NCBI RefSeq assembly: GCF_000247695.1
Contig: NW_004624781.1
Coordinates: 13,601,925 to 13,665,924 of the forward strand
Reading direction: 5' to 3'
Length of the DNA stretch: 64,000 nt
Source of the DNA: Heterocephalus glaber
Lineage: Eukaryota; Chordata; Mammalia; Rodentia; Bathyergidae
Both the position numbers and the translations under genes were made by a program. Under the pieces are notes generated by a model that saw only the letters and a program-made list of their open reading frames with translations, was not told the origin of the DNA and did no database searches. Every line of letters begins with the position of its first letter. Positions within the stretch are counted from its first letter, which is position 1. Positions 12,881 to 23,277 of this stretch are shown here, piece after piece.

Positions 12881-14244
12881 GGAAGCACTTTGTGGAAATT
12901 GACTCAGGTTTTTAGACTCTAACTAAAATTCACAACTATCAACTGCTTGCTCAGGAATTGAGGCAGTTTACACACCCTTTCCATACTTTTGTAGGCCATT
13001 TCTTTAGTTACTGTGACAGTACACAAACTGCATAAATGCCACATTCTCCTTGTTTGGGGTACTCCAAAATGCAAATATTGTGTCCCATCAGGGTAAAGGA
13101 AGACAGTTATTTGGTGGTCACATCTTTGAACTAGATGACCACTCTTCCCCTTCTCCTGTACCAATTTTGCAGGCCACCATCATCACTCTGTGGCCTTGGT
13201 TAAACTTTTCATCATTTTGTGTTAAGCCAGGTCCCCATGATGCCTTCACAGTACCCAGTGGCTGTGTTCCCTTGGGTCCTGGTGGTGTGAGGTCTCCTTC
13301 CTAGAGGAGGGACCTCTCTGTGTTTCCCAGCTCTCCTGTTCTCCTCTCCTTAACCTTCCTGTGCCTGTGAACTGCTGCGGGCAACATGATTTATTTTCCT
13401 GCCACAAACAGAGGGGATGTTTAACACCCACGTCTAATAGTTTTCCACATAGAATTCCCGTCTTGCCAGCTGCTTTGTCTTTCCGGCTCAGGGTCCATTT
13501 TCCCAGGTGATTGATTATTACTGCCAGGCCTGTCCTTTTGTGTCTCTGGAGTCTGTCCCAAAAGCCCATCCTGAGGGCCTTTCCACCTAGCACTTGGCTT
13601 GGGCCATGGGAGTTGGTGAACAGCATTTGCCATCTGCAGCCTACAGGTCAGTCATGCGGCCATGCCCAGGCCTGGGGAGACTAGCGCTCCATAGATCAGG
13701 CCCTCAAACACACTCATTGCTCCTTCCTTCTTTCCTTCATTTTGTCATCAGGCAAGGGCTGAGCGCTATCATTTCCAGGCAAGATGGGGGCATGGGGCAG
13801 CGCCCCATACACTGCACAGTGCTCTTTCTACCCCTCCTGCTTCTCCCTTGGGGAACAAGCACACTCCCCCCGCATATGACTGATGTCTGACTCCAGACAG
13901 GGAAGCTGTGTGGATAAAATGAGGCAAAACATGGCAGCCAAAATATGTGGTGCACCCTGCATGCAGAGAGGATTCAGCACGGGTTCTGTTAGTTGAAGAA
14001 ATGTGTATGGCCTACACACACAGATTGAAAACTTTTGTCAGTAAGGCATCTCTGTATTTTTTTGTCCCTATGTGACCCAGTTAAGGAACCAGTGCCAAAA
14101 TGCAGAAATGAGTCCATTAGTAGGGATGGAGCTGTCTATCTTAAGAAGTCTATTCACTTTTAGCAAAGGACTGAGAGTTCTTTATGAGTTTTCCTTCTCC
14201 TTTGGGATTCTTCACCTTCCACTTCTCAGAAAAAAATCTCTCTT

Positions 14245-14280
<36 letters not shown>

Positions 14281-15106
14281 ATTTTGAGATAGATCATATT
14301 TGTCTAGCTTGTATTTGTGAATAACTTGTGTTATTAATATTTCAAAGAACTCACTCCTAGATCCCAATGTATCTTTCTGGAACATGAGCGGAAAGTTGCA
14401 TCAATTCCAATCTATTTAGTGACAGACTCTGGGATCTTATATATCTAATAAGATTTTTCTCCCCAAGTCTAGGTATATTAAACCTGCCATTTATATCTTA
14501 CCTGAGAGTGGATATAAATGCACAGCATTGTGTTTTGGGTTCTAAGACCCACTTCACAATTACTTCATACAATTTGATACCTGATACTTCAGCGGAAGAG
14601 AAAAACCTTTTGCCTATAACCACGAAAGCTCCCCTCACTAGGGACTTCTGTGTATCCTGGGCTCTCATTTTATTTTTTAATCATTTGGGACCATCTTTCT
14701 TAATGGAAGTTTCTGCCTTTATTTTGTTTCCAGCTACATTTTATTTCTCCTAGAGTTTAGGAGATTTAAAACCAAACTTTCTTCTTTGTGTTAAGAGGTC
14801 ACCCAAGCCATTATTGTTATCTGGATTTGAATATCTCTCACATAAAAGGGTTCATAAAAGCAGTTTGATCAAGACTGACTAATTCAATGACTTTGGAACT
14901 CCCGGTTCTTCATTTAAGCTTTCTACTAGCTTAATTCAGATCTGGACCATTGATTCTTCAGGTTTCAGATGCAGAGTTCTATATTTATTTTAAAAGTGAA
15001 TGGAACCCAATATAAATCTTCAGTGAATTATTCTCTTTAATCATAGAATAGATGACATCCCTTCATTTATGATTATTTCTATATACCTCTGCCAATTTAG
15101 CCTTAG
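12881..15106. other. Intergenic, mostly unassigned
   Basis: Contains one CT microsatellite (14,247-14,275). No gene or other repeat I can name. Confidence 0.5.
14247..14275. repeat. (TC)n microsatellite
   Basis: About 14 uninterrupted TC units. Confidence 0.9.
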
Positions 15107-15121
15107 GAATGTAAACAACAG

Positions 15122-15213
15122 GGCTGGGGATTTAGCTCAGTGGTTCTTCCCCCTGCTTTGCAAGCACAAGGTCCTGGGTTCAATCCCTGCTACCAAAAAA
15201 AAAAAAAAAAAAA
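15122..15213 (+). mobile_element. ID-type tRNA-derived SINE, full length
   Basis: Begins GGCTGGGGATTTAGCTCAGT (A box) and has GGTTCAATCCCTGCTACC (B box) followed by a run of about 19 A. A perfect 15-bp target duplication GAATGTAAACAACAG flanks it at 15107-15121 and 15214-15228. The perfect duplication and long A tail suggest a fairly young insertion. Confidence 0.92.
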
Positions 15214-15229
15214 GAATGTAAACAACAGA

Positions 15230-15345
15230 ACATTAGAGATGGGAGGAGATTAAAGATCATCTAGATTTAATCTCTCACTTTACAAAAAATAAGGTAACTA
15301 TGGGAAATCGGATGATTTGGCCAAAGTCACAGTGGTAAGTTAGTG
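15230..15345 (-). mobile_element. MIR-like fragment
   Basis: CTCTCACTTTACAAAAAATA, then TTTGGCCAAAGTCACAGTGG resemble the reverse MIR core. It directly follows the ID insertion. Diverged. Confidence 0.4.
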
Positions 15346-15627
15346 ACAACATACTTTATTTGTATAATTGCTTATTTATAGCTACTTTTCTGAGCTATTT
15401 GAATTACAACTTGGAGGAAATGGCGGAGAAGGAGAGACAGTTCGATATATTGAAATCAATGGCAGAAAGTGAATGTAGACTTTGGATGGAAAGTAGATGT
15501 CAGAGGTTACCAGATAGTCAAAGGCAAAGATGAAACATTCACAGAAGCCAGGGGTGGGGATTCATGAAACTTGAGGAACCCACAGGGCTCCTGTCACAGG
15601 GTTGCCTCTTTTACAAACAGGACTGTT

Positions 15628-15681
15628 AAGGTGCAAGGACCCAAGTTTGATCCCCGGTACCAAAACAAAACAAAACAAAAA
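15628..15681 (+). mobile_element. 5'-truncated ID SINE with target duplication
   Basis: Only the 3' half is present: AAGGTGCAAGGACCCAAG, the B-box end TTTGATCCCCGGTACC and an AAAAC-rich tail. It is flanked by AAACAGGACTGTT (15615-15627) and AAACAGAACTGTT (15682-15694), one mismatch in 13. The A box is missing. Confidence 0.75.
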
Positions 15682-16092
15682 AAACAGAACTGTTTTATGA
15701 TTTAATATAAATAGTAGTTCCCTGAACAACCCCACACTAGCCACCAATCCTTGGCCAAAAAGAAGCACATTGAGCTTTTATCTGTTTTTTTTCTAAAAGT
15801 TACTGTTACATGTTTAAATAATAGGCATATATAGCAATTTTTAAATGTCCAAGTGTAATTAGAGATAGAGATTTAATATCTTTCCTCATCCTTTTCCCTA
15901 AAATCTTACCACATTTTAAAGTATATTATTAAGTAAAGTTTACATCATTATGACAACGTAAATACTATCCAGTATGAAATCTACTATACTATTGTGATTA
16001 CTTGTTCTTTCTTATATAGCTTTTAGTTACCCCTTGAGTTAATAATTACTTGATTATATATCTCCTTTCCAAGTGCTCCATCATATTATCTG

Positions 16093-16445
16093 TATTAGTC
16101 AACTATCCTGTCACTGGAACAAAAAACCCGACTCTCATAACTAAAGGAGAAAAGTTTTATTTCGGCTCGCAGTTTCAGTGGGTTCAGTCCCTGGTCATCT
16201 GGCTCCAAGGTGGAAGGGCTGGGCAGCAAAAAGTTGCTCACATCATGACAGTCAGGAGGCAGAGAGAAGGGAGGAGCCAGGGATCTCTTCTCGGTCACGC
16301 TTTCTGTGGCCCACCTCTTTCAATCAAGTTCCATGTTGGAACAGCACAGTCAGCCATGAACTCATCCATGGACAAATCCATGGATGAGTATAGAGTATCT
16401 CTATGGTCCAATCATCTTCCAAATGTCCCACTCTGAACACAAGAC
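16093..16445 (-). mobile_element. MaLR-type LTR, 5' truncated
   Basis: On the minus strand it ends with AATAAAACTTTTCTCC, TTTTTTGTTCCAGTGACAGG and TTGACTAATAC, the usual end of these LTRs. A perfect 11-bp inverted repeat (16361-16371 and 16378-16388) corresponds to the family's conserved palindromic block around the CCATGG. The expected start of the LTR is not found at the upper end. Confidence 0.7.
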
Positions 16446-16689
16446 TCTTGGGGGTAAAACGGGTTGAAAAAATATTTCCTTTAAAAATTTGAAGATCTTG
16501 CTCCTGGCTTTTGGTATTGTTGTTGAGAAGGTGAACACCATTCTGATTCTCTTTCTGTTGACTTACTGCCCCAGAAGCTTTTGGAATCATCTTTTTATTT
16601 CTGGTGTTACAAAATTGTATGTCTTAGAAGGACTTTTTCATTGCTTGTTGATCATTCAATGGGCTTTTGAGAGTTAAGTGTACTGACAG

Positions 16690-16879
16690 CAGCCTCAGAT
16701 GGCCCAGATTCCAGCGGCTGAATCCCATTTACCAGCTGGGACACTGGTTAAATTACTAACCTCTCTGTGCTATATCTCTGTAAAATCTGACATTTCTATG
16801 AGGATTCAAACAATACAAACATAGCATTTAGAATAGTGTCTGGCATGTGGTGGCTACTCAGTATAAGTTCTTGCTATAT
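16690..16879 (+). mobile_element. MIR SINE
   Basis: TTAAATTACTAACCTCTCTG, TCTGTAAAATCTGACATTTC, AGTGTCTGGCATGTGGTGGC and ACTCAGTATAAGTTC follow the MIR order. Confidence 0.7.
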
Positions 16880-17184
16880 TGGCATATGCCGCAGACCAGC
16901 TGCAGTCGATGTCGATGTAGGGTAGGAAGGGGAGATGTCCTGGGCCGGCGATGAGAAAAGAACCTTCACAAGCAATGTTCAGGCTCCCTCTGAGAAGTCT
17001 CAGGGTCTGACTTATTTTTATATCTTTAAGCAATAGCTAGGAGGCATTGGGCGGAACATGTTTACATTTTAGGTTGCCTTAGCAATATCTATTGAAGTAA
17101 AGGTTATTTTCTGCTAAACAGAGTATATTTTTTCTAAGCTGATTCATTTCATTGAACATCATGAATACATTTTTAAAAATTACA
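16880..17184 (-). mobile_element. 3' LTR of an endogenous retrovirus remnant
   Basis: On the minus strand a purine-rich tract (AAAATAAGGGGA) precedes TGTAATTTTTAAAAATG, and the unit ends GGCATATGCCA, giving TG and CA ends and a length of about 305 bp. A TATAAAAATA box lies around 17,020-17,010. The envelope tail at 17,591-17,835 lies upstream on the same strand, as expected for the 3' end of a provirus. The 5' LTR and most of the coding region are missing. Confidence 0.6.
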
Positions 17185-17590
17185 ATTGTCCCCTTATTTT
17201 CCCATACCTAAGCAGAACAGAAGGTAACTTAATCAAAATCTCTATATCAGTGGGGGTATAAGCAAGATTTAATTAATTAAATGTCAAACTTGTGGTCGCC
17301 ACCTGGCCCTTGAGAAACTGCACAATGGTTAATATAGTTTGCTATTAGCTCTCTATTTTTCTATACCTCTATTCATCTTAACTAAATGTCATTTAGGTTC
17401 ATAGTCCATGAGCAGGAGATATTTACAGCACTTTGAGAAATATTGAGTAACTTGCCCCCTTAATGCATTTACCTGTCTTAACGTTCTTTCTATTTCCCAT
17501 TCCCCACTATTTCTTACATCTAAAGTCTATCCTTCCAATCTCTTTATAAGACCCCTTTAGTAAAAAGAATGTCAGCAACAAGAGAGGGAG

Positions 17591-17835
17591 CTATAGTAGT
17601 GGGAAAACAGAGGGGGTTTTAGGAGAGGTTTCTTTAGGAGTGGATGTGGCAATAGAACTAAGAGAAGCTGGAATTTGGGACTTGTGAGCCAGATCAGATT
17701 TCAATGTATCATTACCAATTTGCCTCATGGAGAGTTTGTTGTTAGTCATAAACACAATGACTCCTGTGATCAGAGGAACAATTATAAACATTATGGCAAG
17801 AAAAACTAAAACATGAGGGTACGACGTGTTCCACC
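17591..17835 (-). pseudogene. Retroviral envelope transmembrane-tail remnant
   Basis: The minus strand has an open frame with a basic/polar stretch, a strongly hydrophobic membrane segment of about 23 residues containing FIIVPLITGVIVFM, and a polar tail of about 50 residues before a stop at 17,591. This layout fits the end of a retroviral envelope gene, and the LTR about 400 bases downstream supports it. Only the C-terminal end is present; the surface subunit and fusion region are absent or unrecognisable, so it cannot make an envelope protein. Retrovirus group is not settled. Confidence 0.5.
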
Positions 17836-18710
17836 TTTTCTTTCCCCAGCTGGAACTTTGTCAAGCAGCAATGGAGGTCGGTTGGGCTTCGCCATCGGCA
17901 TAGTCATCATCTGTCCTCAGTTCTGAGGACTTGGCATGGCAGAGTGTGTGACAGCCTGTGATGTGTCTGCCTACTGGCTTGGCTGCCATTTACGTGTGAC
18001 CCCCTGGGAGACCACATGGCACCAGGACTGCAGCCACATTCCTGAAGACTACGGGGGTGCAAGATGCCAGGGTTCCATCTTGCTCAGCTCTGCTGTCTCA
18101 TCACCATTGTGGAGCTCTGCCATCTTGGTTAGCCAGGGGCGCTAGCCCTGGTGGTGGCTGCTCTGATCCTTTCTGTCAGTCCTAGGTGTGATTCAACAGG
18201 ACCTTGTCTTGTATCTCACACACCCGTCATTCAGCTCCTACTGCATGGGTTCCCGGTTCCTACTGGGGCATGAGACTCTGTGAGCCACCCCTGCATACAT
18301 ACATTTACACTGGCTCTCCAAACACCGAGTAGAGCAGGTGCCACTGGTCCATGCCCACTTAGGCGGAGTGCTGCTGCCACCATGGGATCAGGTTTACTTG
18401 GAAGCCTCTGAAAGAACCAGATGGAACAACAAGAGGTACAAGAGAAGGAAGGTAAAGTTCTATAGGGCAACCCTGGCAAACGGAAACAAGAGCAAGGAGA
18501 TTGGTTTTTCCTTTTCTCCTAGTTGGACTCAGAGGCAAGGGGACTGAAAAAGCAATTTCCTGCACTTGCTACACACCTGTGCAATATCTACTTCCTCTCT
18601 CTCACCCCACCCTGCCATTCCTGCTTTTCTGGATTGCATCCTCCAGTCAAGGGTTAGCAAGAGAATCTTTGCCTTTGGATCTGTTTTGTAGGGAGCCTAG
18701 ATGGAGACAC
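17836..18710. other. Possible further degraded proviral sequence
   Basis: This follows the envelope remnant on its upstream side. I see no clear retroviral motif and no host gene. Whether it belongs to the provirus is unclear. Confidence 0.3.
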
Positions 18711-18925
18711 ACTGAGTCCATGAGCTTGAGCTCTGGGTCTAGACCCTGGGTTAGAGTCTTGGTTCTGGTCATACTGGTCATTAGACAAGTTACTTAACCT
18801 TTTCTGTGCTTCCATTTCCTCTTATGGAATATGAGTGTGGTAGTAGGCACTACTTCACAGGCTTATTGGAAAGATTAAGTGATTTATAAAAATATAGTAA
18901 ATACCCAATAAATGTTACCTGCTAT
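18711..18925 (+). mobile_element. MIR SINE
   Basis: GACAAGTTACTTAACCTTTT, GCTTCCATTTCCTC, GGAAAGATTAAGTGATTTAT and ACCCAATAAATGTTACCTG follow the MIR consensus in order. Confidence 0.75.
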
Positions 18926-20233
18926 CAGTTTTGTTAATTCTTTAATGCCATTTTTTGGATAGCGCTCTTCTATTTTCTTCATTCTGTTTTCTGAAATGCC
19001 TGTTATGTGATATTGGTCTTCATGAATTGCTTCTCTGTGTTTTTTAAAGAAATATTTTCTATCTTTATTTTGTTGTTGTTGTAGTATTTTATGAGAGACC
19101 TCTTCTTCTTCATATTTAAAGATTTTATTAAATTTGTATTTTGTATCATGCTTAAATTGTCCAGGATTGTTCAGCTTTCTGGTAGTTGTATTTTTATCCT
19201 TACTCTTTTTGGGGACAGGGGAGGAAGAATATGTAGTATCATCTCGTATATTTCAGGATACCAATGAAAAGTTTTCAAGTTTTTTTCTGCTATATCTGAA
19301 GTTGTGGCCTATTGATCTAGTCTTCTTTTTCAGTTTTGTTTTCCTTTGGTCTTTTTGGGAGGTGGATTTTTAGGGGAGGGTGGGAAATCAGTGGCTGATT
19401 GTGCTAGGCCATCTGCATTTCAGTTGGTAGTTTGCATGGTAAATGGCCTGGGCCTGAGTTCTTGGTGCTTGGGGTGGGCAGGCCTTCCTCTGACCTCCTG
19501 GGGTGGGCAGGCTGGCTCCTGTTGCTCCCTCTGCAGGTCCTCTGTCACTCCTACTGCTTTCAGCCCAGAGGTCTTGCTCCTGCTCTCTCTTACACCAGAG
19601 CCCTCAGAATGAACCTTCCCTTTTCCTTTCCCCTGCAGAGAGCAGTTCTCTAGTCTTCCATGGACACCAGCTGCCCGCTGCTGGAGGTCACGCAGGCCTG
19701 AAGCTCCTACTCTTTACGTCCAGGTCTGCCAGGACACCAGGGGTCCCACAGTCCCTGAGCCTGAGTCCTACAAACTCTGTGGTCTGCATGGCAGGACAGT
19801 GGTTACTTCCCTGAGCTATGCTGTCACTTCCAGAAATTCCCGTGGTCATGTCCTGTCTCCTTCCACTCCCTGCTCCTTCCATCCTCCGGCTCTACCCTTT
19901 CTGTTTCCTTCCTAGGCATTTGAAAAGGTCTGGAATCAGAAGAGCCCAGCCAAGGTGTCTAGTGGAGTTTGGAAGGGCAGCCTTTCTCCTTAGAACGGAG
20001 CACCATGGGCCTCGTCCAGGACACACAAGATGATGTCTAGTGCCTAGTCATTCACACCAGCAGAGTGTGATCGTGGTGAACTTTCCAGGGTTCCTTAGGA
20101 GCCTGTCTGGGGCATGGGGCCCCATTTTTATTTCTCCTGGGTTCTGGGGTTGGTCCAAGGGGCTGTATCTCTGCCCACAGCAGTACTCCTCTTGCCCCTG
20201 TCTGATGCTTTCCTTCTTGTTTCCAGGTATAGA
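18926..20233. other. Intergenic, nothing recognised
   Basis: Begins T-rich and possibly LINE-like, then turns GC-richer. No feature I can support. Confidence 0.45.
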
Positions 20234-20414
20234 GTTGCCAGAGTTAGCAAATAAGGACACAGGATGCCCAGTTACATTTGAATTTCAGATAAACTACATA
20301 GTAGTTTTAGTCTTAAGTATGTCCCATGCCATATTTGGAAGATACTTATATTAAAAGCATTTTTATTGTTTGAGGTTTAAATTTAACTGGATGTCCTATA
20401 TTTTGTCTGGCAAC
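20234..20414. mobile_element. Palindromic non-autonomous DNA transposon remnant
   Basis: The left end GTTGCCAG with GGACACAGGATGCCCAGTTA is mirrored on the right by ACTGGATGTCC and CTGGCAAC. The arms are about 50 bases, diverged, and AT-rich between. This matches a known palindromic mammalian repeat whose name I cannot give with certainty. Confidence 0.55.
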
Positions 20415-22982
20415 TATCCAGGTGGCCTTTTATTCCCTGTCAAGCTAGGTGGGTTGCAGCTGGGAGGGTCAGTGAAGCACAAAAGGGCTTTGTCTTCCAG
20501 GATCTCTGTTCTTAAAGGGGCCACAGCTCTTCACGTGACCCCAGGCACCCTGCCACTATGAATTACATTCTGTGTGGTCAAGTCAGGAACTGGATCATAT
20601 TTCTCAGCTGCCTTCTGTTCCCCTGCCTCGGGTTCAATGAACAAATGTGTTGTGCCACTGTATTGCCTCTGTTTATTGTCCCATCTCTGGGACTCTGGTT
20701 CAGAACCAGTGCCCTTGGGTGCTCCCCCCGAGACAGCTTGGCCAGCCTATTTGACAGGCCCCTAGGTCCACACTTCTGTGTGGACCTCAGCTCCTGAGAA
20801 TGTCGCCATGGCCCCTTGCTTTCTTCATGGGAGGTACTGGCAGGTGGCAGGTGTGCCCAGCAGGGTGTATTAGCACTGTGTGCCTGAGAACACAAACTCG
20901 GGAAAGAATACTCCTCCTAAAGCACAGCCAAACCGCGAGGGAACCAATTACACAGGAGAGCACAGGGAATGCACAGAATGAATATAAACTGCTGGAGAAA
21001 GCAATTCACAAAATAGCATGAACATTTTCATCAGGTCCCTGTGGAGTGATCCTTATCCTTTTTAGGTCACTTCCTTAAAGATGTTTTTCAGGTCATAAGG
21101 CTGTATGATTGTCTCACTCCCTGTGTAACTCAAGAGGGGGCCAGGGGTAAGCTGCTACCCGAATGGGCGAAGCAAACCTGTCCAGGAGCCCCAGCCTCCA
21201 CTCCGGGTCCCTACTCTGTTACCCAGGCTCATTTCTCCCTGGGTCTCTGTCACCAGGCAGCCTCTTCTGTGGCCTCAAGTGTCAGCTACCCAAGGGTTGG
21301 CTGGATAAAGCTGAGACTTCCAAAGGTCCCCGTGTGTTCCCTGCCGTGGCTGGGCACTGCTCCTCTGGGTCGGCCGACCACATGCACTTACGCAAGGTTC
21401 ACACAGGGTGTCCCGGTCAAACATGAAGCACACCTCACCCGGCAGCTGGGCACACAGTAGGGCGGGGCAGCTTGTCACCCTCCACATACTCCCTGGGACT
21501 GTCCCCCGTCAGATTCCCTTCACCAGCCTTTCTTATACTGCCCCGGAGAAGGGAAGACTAGGAGAGGCCATTGCCGGAAATAAGCTCTGGATATTTTTGC
21601 CAAACACAACCCAGACATCTTGGAGGCATCACCCTAAAGCCACATACAAAGCCAGTAATTTTTCTTGGAGGTATTTGTAGGACATGAAACATTTAAGAGA
21701 TTGAAAGGAGAGACGTAACCACTGTATACTCTTCCTTCATCCAACCCTTCTCATGGGCTACTGAAAACGTTTGTACATAGCTTGCTTGTATTTTGCTATT
21801 TCAGTAAATGTTTCTAATATGTAAGGAATAAAAAAGCTTGTCATTACAAATCTGTGGGGTTTGAATCCAGACCCACAGTCTGCAGTTTTCACAGATCTTT
21901 CAACTAGTGTCTCAGAATTCAGTTGATGGCACTCTGCCTCCCCCTGGTGGTGGTGTACCGTAATTAAATTCTGCCTCTCCCGTGTGCGTGTGTGCGTGCG
22001 TGCGATCAGAGTCTTCTTTCAGGGAACTGAATCTTAGAAACCAAATTCTAAAGACACCAATTTGACCCATATGATATTATTGCCATTATTTGATTTGAAG
22101 ACAAAAATAATGTCTTTATGTTGGTTTCTACTCATCATATGAAATACTATGAGCCTATGGGGCTTTATAAACTAATTGACTGCCTTAATCTCTTAGAGAA
22201 GATAAGAATATTGTAAGCAGACACCATGAAGAACATGATTTGTGAAAATATGATGTGTATAGATTTTATTAGATTATAATAATCACATAAAATTTGTAAG
22301 AAATCTATTAATCAGTCACAGTTCGTCACCTATCCATGATCACACTGAGTTCCCTAGTTAGTAGGCACAAAGATTTGAAGTTCATCTCAAGGGACTGAAT
22401 TGGGATTGTTTGACACAGATAAATGTTGGTTCCTCTTCTATATTTGTTAATTTTTTTCTTACCTCATTAATGGTCCAGCATCTGATGTAATAGCTGAAGT
22501 ATGTGTTGCTTTATCCTCAGCATGCCCAGATTGGGAGCAGAATGCCACAGTCCATTTCACACATCTTTCGGGAAAGTCATTCTGCTTCCAGGAAGTTGAG
22601 TTCTTGTCATCTGGTTGGGGTGAGGGTCAGATAAAGAGCCACCCGTCCCGTCGAGAGCACTCTGCCTTCTGTCTCAGGGGCTTTGTTATCACATGGAAAC
22701 TAAGGACAAAGACTCCAGATCTTCTCCTACCCCTCACCCCCCACCCTCTCTTCAGAGCCCAGGATGTTGCCCTGGAATAAGCCCAGAACTTTGGATTCTC
22801 TCTCAGTGTATCAGTCCTCAGCCTTGCCTGGACCTCTCCTGGGTCACTCGTCCTTGCGCTCCAAGCTCCAGCTTCTGCTCTTCCCACCCTGGAGGGAAGA
22901 CACTGCAGGGGCATAGAGGACAATCAAAAAAACTCAACATATAAATAGATAAAGTGTGAAATAAAAGACAGATAATAGGAGG
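20415..22982. other. Intergenic, nothing recognised
   Basis: A short GTGC-type repeat lies near 21,983-22,005. No gene or named repeat. Confidence 0.5.
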
Positions 22983-23008
22983 GAGAGAGAGAGAGAGAGA
23001 GAGAGAGG
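22983..23008. repeat. (GA)n microsatellite
   Basis: About 13 GA units. Confidence 0.9.
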
Positions 23009-23162
23009 GAACAGCATGTATCTAAGAGTCTACCTTGACCTAGTGTAATTGTCTTATGTGTTTTGGGGCACTTATTCATCTGTTTATTAATCTGTATATA
23101 TGATGACTGACTTTATAATGACTTGTAAGATAAATAAATAAACCTGGTGCTGGCAAAATAAA

Positions 23163-23277
23163 AGGGAGGTGGGGGGGAAGGGGAAAAAAGGAACTAAGAT
23201 GTACCAATTCCCTACAATGAATGTAATCATTATGTACTGCAAACATGTGCTAATAAAAATTAAAGAAAGAAAAAAAA
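23163..23277 (+). mobile_element. L1 3' end, lineage-specific type, copy 3 (diverged)
   Basis: Purine tract GGGAGGTGGGGGGGAAGGGG, then CCTACAATGAATGTAATC and GTGCTAATAAAAATTAAAG. Same layout as the copies at the window start and at 42.8 kb but more diverged. Confidence 0.5.

Noticed and set aside
15122..15213. Functional tRNA gene because of A and B boxes
   Set aside because: A-tail, target duplication and many copies show it is a tRNA-derived SINE; it lacks a cloverleaf anticodon arm with paired stems.
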